Part shown: piece by piece, positions 39,187-49,229 of the stretch
How the letters are laid out: each line of letters opens with the position of its first letter
Numbering within the stretch: position 1 is the stretch's first letter
Assembly: GCF_018687595.1 (NCBI RefSeq)
Contig: NZ_CP061298.1
Span: 868,001 to 932,000 of the forward strand
Origin: Polynucleobacter paludilacus
Lineage (GTDB): Bacteria; Pseudomonadota; Gammaproteobacteria; Burkholderiales; Burkholderiaceae
Length of the DNA stretch: 64,000 nucleotides
Reading direction: 5' to 3'
Program-made: the position numbers and the translations under genes
The notes under the pieces: generated by a model
What the model was told of the DNA's origin: nothing
Seen by the model: the letters and a program-made list of their open reading frames with translations, nothing else
The model's database searches: none

Positions 39187-39366
39187 TTATTTCCTTATTT
39201 TTTGACCACATGTTGGACAGCAACCTAAATCTTTCGCCTTGAGTTTCCTCAGCGCGGCATAAACACTGGATTCTGAAATCTCCATCTTCCTGGCTGCTTG
39301 GGCAGCAGTAAGACCTTTTCCAACCCACTCCACTGCTTGATATGTCTTTGGTATTGCTCTTTTCAT
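39187..39366 (-). CDS. Small HTH protein with C-terminal CxxC
   Basis: A 59-residue protein. Residues about 8-40 read as a homeodomain-like helix-turn-helix of the Hin/Trp-repressor kind (GLTAAQAARKMEISESSVYA), and the tail GCCPTCGQKIRK has a CCxxC that may bind a metal. GGAGA lies seven bases before the ATG, and the promoter upstream is good. It is the first gene of a two-gene unit with the secreted protein. It is below 60 residues, so it is easily missed. Sequence alone does not prove expression, but the ribosome site, the coupled start and the promoter support it. Confidence 0.7.
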   Translation of the reverse strand: MKRAIPKTYQAVEWVGKGLTAAQAARKMEISESSVYAALRKLKAKDLGCCPTCGQKIRK

Positions 39367-39386
39367 ATTGCTTTCTCCATTTGATT

Positions 39387-39416
39387 ACTATACTACAGAA
39401 GTTGTGAAGTTGTGAA
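39387..39416 (-). promoter_or_regulatory. Promoter and direct-repeat operator of the small HTH gene
   Basis: On the minus strand TTCACA (39416-39411, 5/6 to the -35 consensus) and TATAGT (39392-39387, 5/6 to -10) are 18 bases apart. A tandem TTCACAAC-TTCACAAC (39416-39401) covers the -35 and spacer and could be the binding site of the HTH protein itself. Confidence 0.5.
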
Positions 39417-39454
39417 CTTTATTTATAAAAATATATCTGTTGTTTTGAGGCAAT

Positions 39455-39477
39455 AAAAAAGCCCCTAAAGGGGCTTT
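39455..39477 (-). terminator. Intrinsic terminator of the RND operon
   Basis: On the minus strand AAAGCCCC-TTTA-GGGGCTTT is followed by more T residues (the A-run at 39455-39460). It lies 22 bases after the RND pump stop. Confidence 0.88.
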
Positions 39478-39498
39478 ATGCAATTGTGAGATCGTGAA

Positions 39499-42400
39499 TT
39501 AAGGAGAAATTTCGGGCTCGGGATGTTTTTGATCATGGTGATCAGCGCCAAGGAAGAGGTACATGGAAGGAACCACAAAAAGTGTAAAGAGCGTTCCAAT
39601 TGATAGGCCAGTGAAGATCACTAGACCCATCGACTTGCGCCCTGCAGCTCCTGCTCCCGAAGCAATTACCAGTGGAAAAACTCCTAATACCATCGCAAAG
39701 GTAGTCATCAAAATCGGCCTAAGTCGAACTGTGGCAGCCTCAATAATTGCCTCCAACTTCGTTCTACCAGCAATTTGTAACTCGTTTGCAAATTCGACAA
39801 TCAAAATACCGTGCTTACTAATCAAACCCATCAGAGTTACTAAGCCAACCTGGGTATAGATATTGAGCGTAGTAAAGCCAAGATTGATAAAGATTAAGGC
39901 GCCAAATAAAGCCAGCGGTACCGAGACCAAAATCACAATCGGATCCCTAAAGCTCTCAAACTGAGCTGCTAAGACCAAGAAAACGATCAGGATCGCAAAG
40001 AACATTGTGCCCAGGAAACCACCAGATTCATTAGCAAACTGACGGGATGGTCCTGCATAGTCAACTGAGTAACCATTGGGGGCGACTTCTTTTACCGTAT
40101 CAGCCAAAAACTTCAAGACCTCCCCTTCAGAAATAAACGGAGTACTCACCCCAGAAATTGTTGCTGAATTCAGTTGCTGAAAATGATTAATGGACTCAGG
40201 CACCACCTGCTTTTGGATAGTTGCAAAAGTTCTGACCTGTATCAAATCCCCCTTCGGAGTTCTGATGTAGTAATCCAAGATTTGGTCTGGATTCAGGCGA
40301 TTGACCTGCTCCACTTGCGGAATGACGCGATACGAACGTCCTGCGATCGAGAAGTAATTTACGTAACCACCACCCAAGGCCGCTGTTAAAGCGCCCCCTA
40401 CCTGCTGTTGGGTCATGCCGAGAGAAGACACCTTATCCTTGTCGATCACCAGCATATCCTGAGGTTTATCAATCTTTAAGTCTGTATCCACAAAGAAAAA
40501 ATTGCCACTTCTTCTGGCTTTATCAAGCACAGCTTGTGAGACTTCATTTAAAGCTTGGTAGGGTTCAGTTGTTTTAATAACGAACTGAACAGGCAAGCCT
40601 TGCGAACCAGGCAAAGCCGGAAACTGGAAGGCTGCAATCCGGACACCTGCGATCGAGTTCCACTTGTTTTGGAGAACCTGCTGCAGAGTCATTGCACTGC
40701 GGCTACGCTGTGAATAGTCTTTTAGATTGATACCGCCAAAGCCAGTACCTGGACTCGTAATTTGAAACGATGCGGCAAACTCAGGCTCTGTTTTAGCCAT
40801 ATCAAAAACTTGGTCTGCATAGAGCTGCATCTGCGCTACGGTGCTGTTGGGCGGACCGGTCAAATTCATCAAGACAATCCCTTGATCCTCTGTGGGAGCC
40901 AATTCGGCTTTGGAGGTCGAGTATAAGTAAGCTACGCCACCAAGCAGGATGACACCCATTACGATCACAACCTGCCAGGTTCTCAACAGACTCCGTAAGG
41001 CTGTTTCATAGGTGTGATGAACCTTCTCAAACACACGATCAATCTTTAAAGCAAATTCTGTCGTCTCTTGATCCGCTTTAAAGATGCGTGAACACATCAT
41101 GGGCGATAAGGTCAACGCAATGAGTCCCGAGACGGCTACGGCACTCGCCAACGTAAATGCAAACTCAGTAAACAATGCGCCGGTCAAGCCACCCTGAAAG
41201 CCAATTGGGATATAAACCGCGATCAAGACCACGGTCATCGCTAGAATTGGGCTACCAAGTTCTCGTGCGGCAATAATCGCAGCATCAAAAGGCGATTTAC
41301 CTTCTTTCATATGACGGTCAACGTTTTCCACCACGATGATGGCGTCATCAACCACCAGACCAATGGCAAGCACCAGCGCTAATAAAGTCAGCAAATTAAT
41401 CGAGTAACCCAGCACCTGCATGAGGAAGAAGGTACCAATTAGCGACAAGGGCATCGCAATCACCGGAATCGCAACAGCTCGATAGCTTCCCAAGAATAAA
41501 TAAATCACCACTGTCACAATGATCAGTGCCTCAAACAGCGTTTTGACAACCTCACTAATCGAGCTCGTAATAAATTCCGTGGAGTCATAAACAACCTGAC
41601 CAGTCATACCAACTGGTAATTGCTTTTGAATGCCGGGCAAGAGTTTGCGCACTCGGTCAACTACGTTCAATATGTTTGCTTGAGGCGCTACTTGAATACC
41701 AATAAAAACGGATTGTTTGCCGCTAAAAGCAACGTTAGTGTTGTAATCCTCAGAACCCAAAGTCACAGTGGCAACTTCACCGAGATGGACCAAGTTAACG
41801 CCATCGCTTTTAATGACCAACCTTCGAAATTCTTCAACGGTATGCAAATCGGTATTGGCCATTAAATCGACCGACACCATATCACCCTTAGTAGTACCCA
41901 CTGCCGAGAGATAGTTGTTTGCAGATAAGGCGTTATAGACATCGTCAGCAGCGACTCCAAGACCCGCCATTTTTTCCCGATTCAGCCAAGCTCGTAAGGC
42001 AAACTTTCTGCCACCGATTAACTCTGCGTTCTGAACCCCATCCACAGCATCAAACTTCGGCTTGACCTCCCGTAGCAAATAGTCGGTGACGCTATTGCTC
42101 GGTATGTCCACACTTGAAAAGCCCATATACATCGCATCAGTGGTTTGACTCATTTGGACTGTGAGCACAGGCTGCAATGCTTGGGGAGGAAGCTGATTTC
42201 TAACTGAACTAATTTGTGTCTGTATCTGCGTTAAAGCTGCATTCGAGTCGTAATTCAGCTTTAGATTTGCAGTGATAGTAGAAAGACCGCTAACGCTAGT
42301 GGATGAGAGGTAATCAATACCCTGTACCTGTGCAATCGCTTGCTCCAAAGGCTGAGTAATAAACCCCGCCATGGTTTGCGCATCAGCACCGTAGTAATTC

Positions 42401-42546
42401 GTGGTAATGGTGACAACCGCATTTTCAGTTTTTGGATATTGACTCACTGGCAAAGAGCCAATTGCCTTAAAACCAAAAACCAAGACCAATGCACTCACTA
42501 CCAGCGATAAAACTGGCTTATTGATAAAGAGATCAGTCCATTTCAT
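39499..42546 (-). CDS. RND efflux pump inner membrane transporter (AcrB/MexB-like, HAE1)
   Basis: A 1015-residue proton-driven multidrug exporter. Twelve helices with two large periplasmic loops; TM4 has the proton-relay aspartates in GLVVDDAIIVVENVDRH, and the second half has the matching VLAAQFESFRDP block. The N-terminus LFINKPVLSLVVSALVLVFG is a typical HAE family start. It is last in the operon after the outer membrane factor and fusion protein, only three bases after the latter. Substrates cannot be read from sequence. A short tail (HHDQKHPEPEISP) follows the last helix. Confidence 0.94.
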   Translation of the reverse strand: MKWTDLFINKPVLSLVVSALVLVFGFKAIGSLPVSQYPKTENAVVTITTNYYGADAQTMAGFITQPLEQAIAQVQGIDYLSSTSVSGLSTITANLKLNYDSNAALTQIQTQISSVRNQLPPQALQPVLTVQMSQTTDAMYMGFSSVDIPSNSVTDYLLREVKPKFDAVDGVQNAELIGGRKFALRAWLNREKMAGLGVAADDVYNALSANNYLSAVGTTKGDMVSVDLMANTDLHTVEEFRRLVIKSDGVNLVHLGEVATVTLGSEDYNTNVAFSGKQSVFIGIQVAPQANILNVVDRVRKLLPGIQKQLPVGMTGQVVYDSTEFITSSISEVVKTLFEALIIVTVVIYLFLGSYRAVAIPVIAMPLSLIGTFFLMQVLGYSINLLTLLALVLAIGLVVDDAIIVVENVDRHMKEGKSPFDAAIIAARELGSPILAMTVVLIAVYIPIGFQGGLTGALFTEFAFTLASAVAVSGLIALTLSPMMCSRIFKADQETTEFALKIDRVFEKVHHTYETALRSLLRTWQVVIVMGVILLGGVAYLYSTSKAELAPTEDQGIVLMNLTGPPNSTVAQMQLYADQVFDMAKTEPEFAASFQITSPGTGFGGINLKDYSQRSRSAMTLQQVLQNKWNSIAGVRIAAFQFPALPGSQGLPVQFVIKTTEPYQALNEVSQAVLDKARRSGNFFFVDTDLKIDKPQDMLVIDKDKVSSLGMTQQQVGGALTAALGGGYVNYFSIAGRSYRVIPQVEQVNRLNPDQILDYYIRTPKGDLIQVRTFATIQKQVVPESINHFQQLNSATISGVSTPFISEGEVLKFLADTVKEVAPNGYSVDYAGPSRQFANESGGFLGTMFFAILIVFLVLAAQFESFRDPIVILVSVPLALFGALIFINLGFTTLNIYTQVGLVTLMGLISKHGILIVEFANELQIAGRTKLEAIIEAATVRLRPILMTTFAMVLGVFPLVIASGAGAAGRKSMGLVIFTGLSIGTLFTLFVVPSMYLFLGADHHDQKHPEPEISP

Positions 42547-42549
42547 CGT

Positions 42550-43884
42550 TTACTGCTCTTGTGGCTTAGGATCAGGCAGGTTGGTAGGTTGAACCGTATT
42601 GTTGATATTCAGAGGGCTACCATTTTTCAACTTAAGCTGTCCGCTGGTGACAACGGTCATGCCCTCATCAATGCCTTTCAAGATAGCCACTTGATCGCCG
42701 CGAGTCTGTCCAGTAGTGACAAAGACCTGCTGGGCTTCATAAATCGTTTTGCCCTCTTTATCCTTCTTGCCAGAATCTTTGCTGATAAATACAGTTGCTC
42801 CATAGGGGTTATAGGTCACCGCAGTTTGTGGAACAGTAATGAGGCTAAGCTGGCTGCCCACTTCAATATTCACATTGGCAAACATCCCTGGGAGAATTTT
42901 CTTATCCGGATTATCAATCTGCGCTTCGATTTGAAGATTGCGGGTATTGGTATCCACCTTAGGGCTCACAGCCGTGATCTTGCCCACAAAGGTCGCATTC
43001 TTAAATGCATCCGTCGTCACATTAATCGACTGCCCTACCTGAATATTGGCTGCATCACTCTGAGGTAAGTTGAAATCAATAAAGATGGGATCTAGAGTCT
43101 GCAAGGTCATCAGCTTATCGCCAGGATTGATATATTGACCTGGGTTAATCGTGACGATACCAACTCGGCCGCTAAACGGCGCTCTGATATTTTTCTTTGC
43201 GACTAAGGCAATTTGCGCTTCTACTTGCGCTTGCTTAGACTTTGCATCAGCCTTAGAGGTATCGTAAGTATTTTTGCTGATAGCCTGAATCGCCAACTGT
43301 TGGCGATCCCGCTCATTAATCACTTTAGCCAATTCAGCCAGAGCTTTGAGGGAGTTTAATTGGGCGACATCCGAAGCATCATTCAACTTCACCAGTAAAT
43401 CGCCCTCTTTTACATCTGCTCCAGATTGAACGGGGACATTGACTACCAAGCCCCCGATTTCTGCACTCAAATCAACGCCCCGATAAGCACGAACACTGCC
43501 CACGCTGGTGAGTTTAGGTTGCCAAATATCCGCCTTGGCGACCATGGTGGAAACAGACTGAGGTGGCATACCCATACCCGCGACATACTGCTTAATCATA
43601 AACGTCTTCAACTGATTGAAAGCAAAAATCAGTCCGAGCAGTAGGAACACCCCGATCAACATGATGACCATCCGTCTTTCCATCTCAGGTAATGCCATGA
43701 GTTTTGCGTAAGCACGGGTGTTCTTGAAACGTTCTTTAAAGCGCCCTATCAGACCTGCCAAGTAAGCCTTGGTCTTCAAAAGGTGTTCTTGCATATGCCA
43801 AACTGCCCATTGCTGGATCGCCCAAGCTTGTACCTTTTTGGCAGCTTCAATCAGTCTGAGCTTTAATGTATCAAGGCGTGTCAT
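42550..43884 (-). CDS. RND efflux periplasmic adaptor (membrane fusion protein)
   Basis: Adaptor linking the pump to the outer membrane factor. The HlyD/AcrA-type protein has a lipoyl-hairpin region (VVNVPVQSGADVKEGDLLVK), beta-barrel and C-terminal domains to about residue 430. Unusually, about 70 basic and amphipathic residues precede the transmembrane anchor (VIMLIGVFLLLGLIFAFN). A start at Met68 (43683) would give a standard length. The listed ATG overlaps the outer-membrane-factor gene by 14 bases. Confidence 0.9.
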   Translation of the reverse strand: MTRLDTLKLRLIEAAKKVQAWAIQQWAVWHMQEHLLKTKAYLAGLIGRFKERFKNTRAYAKLMALPEMERRMVIMLIGVFLLLGLIFAFNQLKTFMIKQYVAGMGMPPQSVSTMVAKADIWQPKLTSVGSVRAYRGVDLSAEIGGLVVNVPVQSGADVKEGDLLVKLNDASDVAQLNSLKALAELAKVINERDRQQLAIQAISKNTYDTSKADAKSKQAQVEAQIALVAKKNIRAPFSGRVGIVTINPGQYINPGDKLMTLQTLDPIFIDFNLPQSDAANIQVGQSINVTTDAFKNATFVGKITAVSPKVDTNTRNLQIEAQIDNPDKKILPGMFANVNIEVGSQLSLITVPQTAVTYNPYGATVFISKDSGKKDKEGKTIYEAQQVFVTTGQTRGDQVAILKGIDEGMTVVTSGQLKLKNGSPLNINNTVQPTNLPDPKPQEQ

Positions 43885-45406
43885 TTTGATTTTCGTTTAG
43901 GGTTGCTTTAGGTTGAAAGGCAGGCTCTGCACGATTCCACCAACCACCGCCAAGAGCGGCGAGTAAGGCAGCGGTATCTGCAAAGCGGTTTGCTTGTGCT
44001 TGGATCGACTTGATCTTTGCTTGCTGATACTGGGTCTGATAATAAAGTACCTGGAAATAACTGGTAGTACCCAGCTTGTACTGAATCTCGGACAGCTTGA
44101 GAGTTTCGTAAGCATAGCGTTCAGCGTTAGATGCTGAGCGCAAGGCTCTAGCTCCAGTTTCCAAGGCCTTTAAAGCGTCTGCCACCTGTTGGAAGGCACT
44201 GAGCACTGTTGCTTGGTATTGATAGACGGCTTGTTCATAGTTCGCCACAGCTCCTCTGCGTTGCGCTATTAACTGACCGCCCTGGAATAATGGCTGAAAG
44301 ACGGCCCCACCTACAGACCATAGGGCAGCGCCAGGTCCAAACAATGCGCCAGTAGTCAAAGCCTCAGTGCCCATTGCACCGGTGATATTGAACTGCGGCA
44401 ATAAGTTGGCTGTGGCTACACCAACTAAGGCATTGGTGGACTTGATATTCGCTTCAGCCGCCTTCACATCGGGGCGTTGACGCACCAGACTCGAGGGCAG
44501 AGATAGGGGAATCTTCTCAGGCAGATTCAGAGTACTTAAGTTAAATGCAGCGATATTGGCATTGCTAGGCTGCTCTCCAACGTACACCGCCAACTGATTA
44601 CGAATGATGGATAAATTCTTTTCGTAATTAATCAAGTCAACTTCAGAGGTAGATACCAAGGTTTCTTGTGATGAGACATCAATTTTTGATGCCGTACCAA
44701 TAATCAATTGTTTTTCAGTAATCGCGGCCTGCTTCTTTTGCGCATCCAAAATATCTTGAGTCGCTTGAAGCTGGGCCTCTAGGGCCGCCTCTTTAACAGC
44801 AGAGGTCACAATGTTCGAAGTGAGCGAAAGGTATGCACCCTCCAGTTGATATTGTTGATACTCTGCTTGTGCTCTTGCGCTTTCGACAGTCCGGCGCGCC
44901 CCACCAAAGACATCCAATTTATAGGTCACGCCTACGTTGGCGTTGTACAAATTATAAATACTCGTTGGACCGCTCTGCCCATAGGCAGCCGGGGGGACTT
45001 GTTGTCTTGAGCCTGAACCATTTAGACTAAATGCAGGAAAGTACTGTCCGCCAATCTGCGCAAAGAGATTTTCTTGAGCAGATCGTAAGGCAGCATCTGC
45101 TGCGCCAAGCGTGGGGTTTTGTTGCAAGGCTTTTTGAATCAGAGCCTCTAACTCGGGTGACTTGTATAAAGCCCACCATTGCGCAGGAATATCAGCATTC
45201 TCTTCGAGCACTTGTTCTGTACCGCCAGGAACATCTGGTGCAGTAGCCAATGAAGTTGGAATAGGCTTTTCGGTATAACGAGTCACTTTTGGCGCTGGAG
45301 GCTCCTTAAAATCAGGGCCAGTTGCACACCCGTAAAGACCTGCAAGGACAAGTGCCGAAAGACTTAAAAGGCGAAAAAATGAGAAAGAAACAGACATGGA
45401 GCTCAT
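43871..45406 (-). CDS. Outer membrane efflux factor (NodT/OprM family lipoprotein)
   Basis: TolC-like trimeric channel. Signal with lipobox LAGLYGC, then two OEP repeats (about residues 80-280 and 300-490) with typical NPTLGAADAALRSAQENL and RQRPDVKAAEANIKSTNALV. The length of 511 fits. I start at ATG 45406; a TTG at 45412 or Met at 45397 is possible. It is first in the operon, ahead of the adaptor and the pump, an order opposite to mexAB-oprM but seen in other betaproteobacterial RND loci. Confidence 0.9.
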   Translation of the reverse strand: MSSMSVSFSFFRLLSLSALVLAGLYGCATGPDFKEPPAPKVTRYTEKPIPTSLATAPDVPGGTEQVLEENADIPAQWWALYKSPELEALIQKALQQNPTLGAADAALRSAQENLFAQIGGQYFPAFSLNGSGSRQQVPPAAYGQSGPTSIYNLYNANVGVTYKLDVFGGARRTVESARAQAEYQQYQLEGAYLSLTSNIVTSAVKEAALEAQLQATQDILDAQKKQAAITEKQLIIGTASKIDVSSQETLVSTSEVDLINYEKNLSIIRNQLAVYVGEQPSNANIAAFNLSTLNLPEKIPLSLPSSLVRQRPDVKAAEANIKSTNALVGVATANLLPQFNITGAMGTEALTTGALFGPGAALWSVGGAVFQPLFQGGQLIAQRRGAVANYEQAVYQYQATVLSAFQQVADALKALETGARALRSASNAERYAYETLKLSEIQYKLGTTSYFQVLYYQTQYQQAKIKSIQAQANRFADTAALLAALGGGWWNRAEPAFQPKATLNENQNDTP

Positions 45407-45493
45407 TATCAAGGAAAAATGGGAGGCCTTGTAGCTGACGATGCTCTGTAAGCCCGCAAAATGGGCTTAAAGCCTGATTTTCGATTGAAAAGT

Positions 45494-45588
45494 TGGCGGA
45501 GACGAGAGGATTCGAACCTCCGATCAGAGTTTTAGCCCCGATGCTCCCTTAGCAGGGGAGTGCCTTCGACCAGCTCGGCCACGTCTCC
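45494..45588 (-). tRNA. tRNA-Ser (anticodon GCT)
   Basis: A 95-base class II tRNA. Acceptor GGAGACG / CGTCTCC, anticodon arm CTCCC-CTGCTAA-GGGAG giving GCT (reads AGC/AGT), long variable arm, T-arm, discriminator G and CCA encoded at 45496-45494. Just downstream on the minus strand a small stem (CTTTTC-AATC-GAAAAT) and an AAGCCC/GGGCTT repeat could help termination, but neither has a clear T-run. Confidence 0.97.
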
Positions 45589-45651
45589 GTATTTCTTAAA
45601 GCTTACTTCTAAAGCGCCCACAGTTTAACGGATAACCGCTAAATACGGAAC

Positions 45652-46902
45652 TTACTGCTGATCTAGCTCAAATGCCTTGTGGAGTGCTCTAACGGCTAGC
45701 TCAAGGTATTTCTCATCTAATACGACAGAGATCTTGATCTCGCTGGTTGAGATCATCAATATATTGATGCCCTCTTCCGACAAGGTGCGGAACATTTTGC
45801 TGGCAACGCCCACATGAGAACGCATGCCAACCCCCACAACAGAGACTTTGGAAACCTTAGGGTCTCCAGTAATCTCTTTAGCCTGAATATGGGACTGCAC
45901 TTTGTTCTTCAACAAGTCCATTGCTTTTTGATAATCTGCGCGGGGGACCGTGAAGGTGAAGTCAGTAATGCCATCAACTGACTGATTCTGAATAATCACA
46001 TCAACATCAATGTTCGCATCGGCTACTGGACCAAGAATTTGATAAGCGATACCAGGGCGATCCGGAACACCCAATACGGTGATCTTGGCTTCGTCGCGTG
46101 CAAAAGCAATACCGGAAATAACGGCGGCTTCCATAGTGCTGTCCTCTTCAAAAGTAATTAAGGTGCCCGACTTCATCTCTTGATCAAGCGGCATCAATGG
46201 GTCTGTCAAGGAAGACAGAACCCGGGTTTTCACTTTGTACTTGCCAGCAAACTCAACTGAACGAATCTGCAGTACTTTCGATCCCAGACTGGCCATCTCT
46301 AACATCTCTTCAAACGTGATGCGATCTAGGCGTCGCGCATCCTCACACACCCGAGGGTCCGTGGTGTAAACACCATCAACATCGGTATAGATCAAGCACT
46401 CATCTGCTTTCAGGGCAGCGGCCATTGCAACCGCGGAGGTATCAGAACCACCGCGACCTAGGGTCGTGATATTGCCTTGTGGATCAACCCCCTGAAATCC
46501 TGTTACGACAACTGCTCTACCAGCATTGAGATCTGCCAGGATTTTTTGATCATCAATGCCCATGATGCGGGCCTTGGTAAATGCAGAATCAGTATGAATA
46601 GTCACTTGCCAACCGGCATAACTAATAGCATCCACACCTTCCTTCAGCAAGGCCAAGGCGAGCAAGCCAGAGCTCACCTGCTCTCCGGTTGAGGCAATTT
46701 GGTCTAGCTCTCTTGGATTAGCCTGAGGATTGATTTCTTTTGCTAAGCCTAATAGACGATTGGTTTCTCCTGACATAGCGGAAGGTACAACCACGACTTG
46801 ATGGCCCGCACGCATCCACTTGGCTACGCGTTTCGCCACATTCTGAATGCGCTCGACCGAGCCCATTGATGTACCGCCATATTTGTGAACAATTAAAGCC
46901 AT
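45652..46902 (-). CDS. lysC: Aspartate kinase
   Basis: First step of lysine, threonine and methionine synthesis. The N-terminal kinase domain starts ALIVHKYGGTSMGSVERI; GGSDTSAVAMAAALKADECL is the conserved substrate part. Two ACT domains (residues about 265-410) provide feedback control, typical of a type II monofunctional enzyme. I start at 46902 (MALIVHKYGG, 416 residues); a TTG nine bases upstream is unlikely. dapA, the next shared lysine gene, is 13 kb away, so the pathway is scattered. It is preceded by tilS. Confidence 0.95.
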   Translation of the reverse strand: MALIVHKYGGTSMGSVERIQNVAKRVAKWMRAGHQVVVVPSAMSGETNRLLGLAKEINPQANPRELDQIASTGEQVSSGLLALALLKEGVDAISYAGWQVTIHTDSAFTKARIMGIDDQKILADLNAGRAVVVTGFQGVDPQGNITTLGRGGSDTSAVAMAAALKADECLIYTDVDGVYTTDPRVCEDARRLDRITFEEMLEMASLGSKVLQIRSVEFAGKYKVKTRVLSSLTDPLMPLDQEMKSGTLITFEEDSTMEAAVISGIAFARDEAKITVLGVPDRPGIAYQILGPVADANIDVDVIIQNQSVDGITDFTFTVPRADYQKAMDLLKNKVQSHIQAKEITGDPKVSKVSVVGVGMRSHVGVASKMFRTLSEEGINILMISTSEIKISVVLDEKYLELAVRALHKAFELDQQ

Positions 46903-46933
46903 AAAACTCAATATAACCGTTTGTATAAAGGGT

Positions 46934-48283
46934 CTATTTTACTCGGTTTTGAGCTGTATTCGCTGGCTGCCACTCGGGCAAAACCCTTTTGCCGCTGGTC
47001 GATAGATGGGGGAAGCTGGTGCCAAGCCCCGCTACGGCGATCAGCTCCCCATTAATAAAGAGCAATGGAGCCTGACGTTGCCATGGTGGAACGTCATTTT
47101 CTTGAAAGAGATTTTTGAGCGTTTTGCGAGGGGTATTTGCCTTCAGTTGCAAGCGCTCTGCGCCCGACCGCGGCCTCTCCTCAATCCCTTCAGAAGCGAT
47201 GGCCTGATTGACATACTCAAGGGACAAACCCAAGGCTTTGCTTCTCACCGGGAGCGGTGTAAAAAGCCATTGACCCCAGCTTGGATGTGAAGAAATTTGC
47301 AGGACGCTTAGTTGATTGCGCCAAAGCACGATTTCGTGATCATCATGCAACCACTTCAGCTGAGCATGGGCTCCGACTTTTTTAAGATCATTCCACCAAG
47401 CCTGCAATCGTTCTTGAGATGGCATTGCCAAGTGTTGCTGCTTAAGCCAATAGCGCACAACATTATTTGCAGCTGCTAAGTCTTGCTTTTCTAATTGCAG
47501 CAAAGGTTTCAGTTTGAGATGGTCTTGATTCAGAATGATTTTGCCATCTGTTTGAGCAAGACGATCGAGCAAGACTTGCGCATCACTAAGCAGTTGCGCA
47601 CTGCGTGCCAGATTGCTGACTGCTTCTGGCTGAATTTTTGCGAGACGCGGAATAATCTCTTGACGAAGGGCATTGCGTCGATAGCGGGTATGGAGATTGC
47701 TGGGATCGTCAATCCATTTCAAACGATGTGTCCTTGCATAAACTTCTAGTGACTCCCTGCTCTCTCCGAGTAAGGGCCGCCAAATCGTAATAGGGCTTTG
47801 ACTTTCTGCCATCAGCCGCTCGCTAGGCATTGCCGATAAACCGGCTACACCGGCCCCACGCAATAGTTGTAGAAGTACGGTTTCCGCTTGATCATTTTGA
47901 TGATGGGCAAGCAGTAGATCTTCGATGTGATGTTCTGCACATAAATCTGCAAGGGCTTCATAGCGTGCCGCTCTTGCTCTTGCTTCAATATTGCCATTCT
48001 GGAGATCACCTAAATGCAAAAGACGAAAGTCAAAGGTAACTGGATATTTTTTCTTTTGATATTGAGCGCTCAGTTTTTCGCAAAACTCGAGCCATTGATC
48101 GGCAGGTTTTTGCAGGCCATGATGGATGTGAAATACCCAAATGTGTTCGATCTTCTGCGACTGAAACACTTGAGCCTTGCAAACGGTGTCGAGCAAAACC
48201 ACTGAATCGAGGCCGCCACTTAAAGCAACCGCGATGCGTTTACCTGACTTATGGTTTTGGGGTAATTTCCTTGAACTTGCCAT
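46934..48283 (-). CDS. tilS: tRNA(Ile)-lysidine synthase TilS
   Basis: ATP pyrophosphatase that changes cytidine 34 of tRNA-Ile(CAT) to lysidine. The PP-loop [15 protein letters not shown] is at residues 18-32, and later [20 protein letters not shown] and [12 protein letters not shown] are typical. A C-terminal TilS domain ([19 protein letters not shown]) is present; length 449 fits. The first 35 coding bases overlap the end of accA, an unusually deep overlap, though the annotated start matches the need for a short lead before the PP-loop. Confidence 0.94.
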   Translation of the reverse strand: MASSRKLPQNHKSGKRIAVALSGGLDSVVLLDTVCKAQVFQSQKIEHIWVFHIHHGLQKPADQWLEFCEKLSAQYQKKKYPVTFDFRLLHLGDLQNGNIEARARAARYEALADLCAEHHIEDLLLAHHQNDQAETVLLQLLRGAGVAGLSAMPSERLMAESQSPITIWRPLLGESRESLEVYARTHRLKWIDDPSNLHTRYRRNALRQEIIPRLAKIQPEAVSNLARSAQLLSDAQVLLDRLAQTDGKIILNQDHLKLKPLLQLEKQDLAAANNVVRYWLKQQHLAMPSQERLQAWWNDLKKVGAHAQLKWLHDDHEIVLWRNQLSVLQISSHPSWGQWLFTPLPVRSKALGLSLEYVNQAIASEGIEERPRSGAERLQLKANTPRKTLKNLFQENDVPPWQRQAPLLFINGELIAVAGLGTSFPHLSTSGKRVLPEWQPANTAQNRVK

Positions 48284-49220
48284 AACTCATTAAGCGTTCA
48301 TGGCGGCGCTCCAATAAGGCCTCCATCTTCATGCCATCAAAGGTTTTTAAAGATTCCGTTAAGGCCTTGCGCATCTGGCTCATCATGCCATCGTAATCCC
48401 GATGCGCACCACCAATGGGCTCTGGAACAATCTTATCAATCAAACCAAGCGCTTTCAGTCTCTGGGCAGTCAAGCCGAGCTGTTCTGCAGCTTCAGGGGC
48501 TTTATCGGCCGTCTTCCACAAAATGGATGCGCAGCCCTCAGGAGAGATCACCGAGTAGGTCGAGTTTTGCAGCATCAGTACCAGATCGCCCATCGCAATT
48601 GCTAAGGCGCCACCAGAACCACCCTCACCAATGATGGTGCTGATGATCGGCACTTCGAGCTCGGCTTGTACATACAGATTGTGTCCAATCGCCTCCGATT
48701 GATTGCGCTCCTCAGCATCAATCCCTGGAAATGCTCCTGGGGTGTCTACAAACGTAAAAACCGGTAAACCAAATTTCTCGGCCAGACGCATGAGGCGCAT
48801 TGCCTTGCGATATCCCTCTGGACGACTCATGCCAAAGTTACGCAGAGCACGCTCTTTTGTGTCCCTACCCTTTTGGTGACCAATCACCATGCAAGCTTTG
48901 CCATCGTATCTAGCTAGACCACCAATGATGGATTGGTCGTCAGCAAAACTACGGTCGCCATGCAGTTCATGAAAATCGGTGAAGAGCGCTGCGACGTAGT
49001 CTAGGGTGTAAGGTCTTTGTGGATGACGTGCTACTTGGGATACCTGCCAAGGGGTGAGATTGGCATAGACATCTTTAGTGAGTTGAAGACTTTTTTCAGA
49101 AAGGGTTTTGATCTCATCGGAGATGTCCACCGAGGATTCGTCTTGGACAAAACGCAGCTCCTCAATCTTGGACTCGAGTTCAGCAATTGATTGCTCAAAA
49201 TCTAGAAAAGTGGTCTTCAT
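48249..49220 (-). CDS. accA: Acetyl-CoA carboxylase carboxyltransferase subunit alpha
   Basis: Alpha half of the carboxyltransferase that makes malonyl-CoA for fatty acid synthesis. The N-terminal helix [20 protein letters not shown], the [14 protein letters not shown] motif and the core [16 protein letters not shown] are standard. Length 323 is normal. accD is not adjacent. It lies between an AlkA-type glycosylase gene (nine bases) and tilS, in the cysS-alkA-accA-tilS run. Confidence 0.95.
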   Translation of the reverse strand: MKTTFLDFEQSIAELESKIEELRFVQDESSVDISDEIKTLSEKSLQLTKDVYANLTPWQVSQVARHPQRPYTLDYVAALFTDFHELHGDRSFADDQSIIGGLARYDGKACMVIGHQKGRDTKERALRNFGMSRPEGYRKAMRLMRLAEKFGLPVFTFVDTPGAFPGIDAEERNQSEAIGHNLYVQAELEVPIISTIIGEGGSGGALAIAMGDLVLMLQNSTYSVISPEGCASILWKTADKAPEAAEQLGLTAQRLKALGLIDKIVPEPIGGAHRDYDGMMSQMRKALTESLKTFDGMKMEALLERRHERLMSYGKFKEITPKP

Positions 49221-49229
49221 GCTCTGATT

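Noticed and set aside
42559-43068. 169-residue plus-strand frame opposite the RND adaptor
   Set aside because: It lies fully antisense to a well-supported gene, with no ribosome site or recognisable protein pattern.
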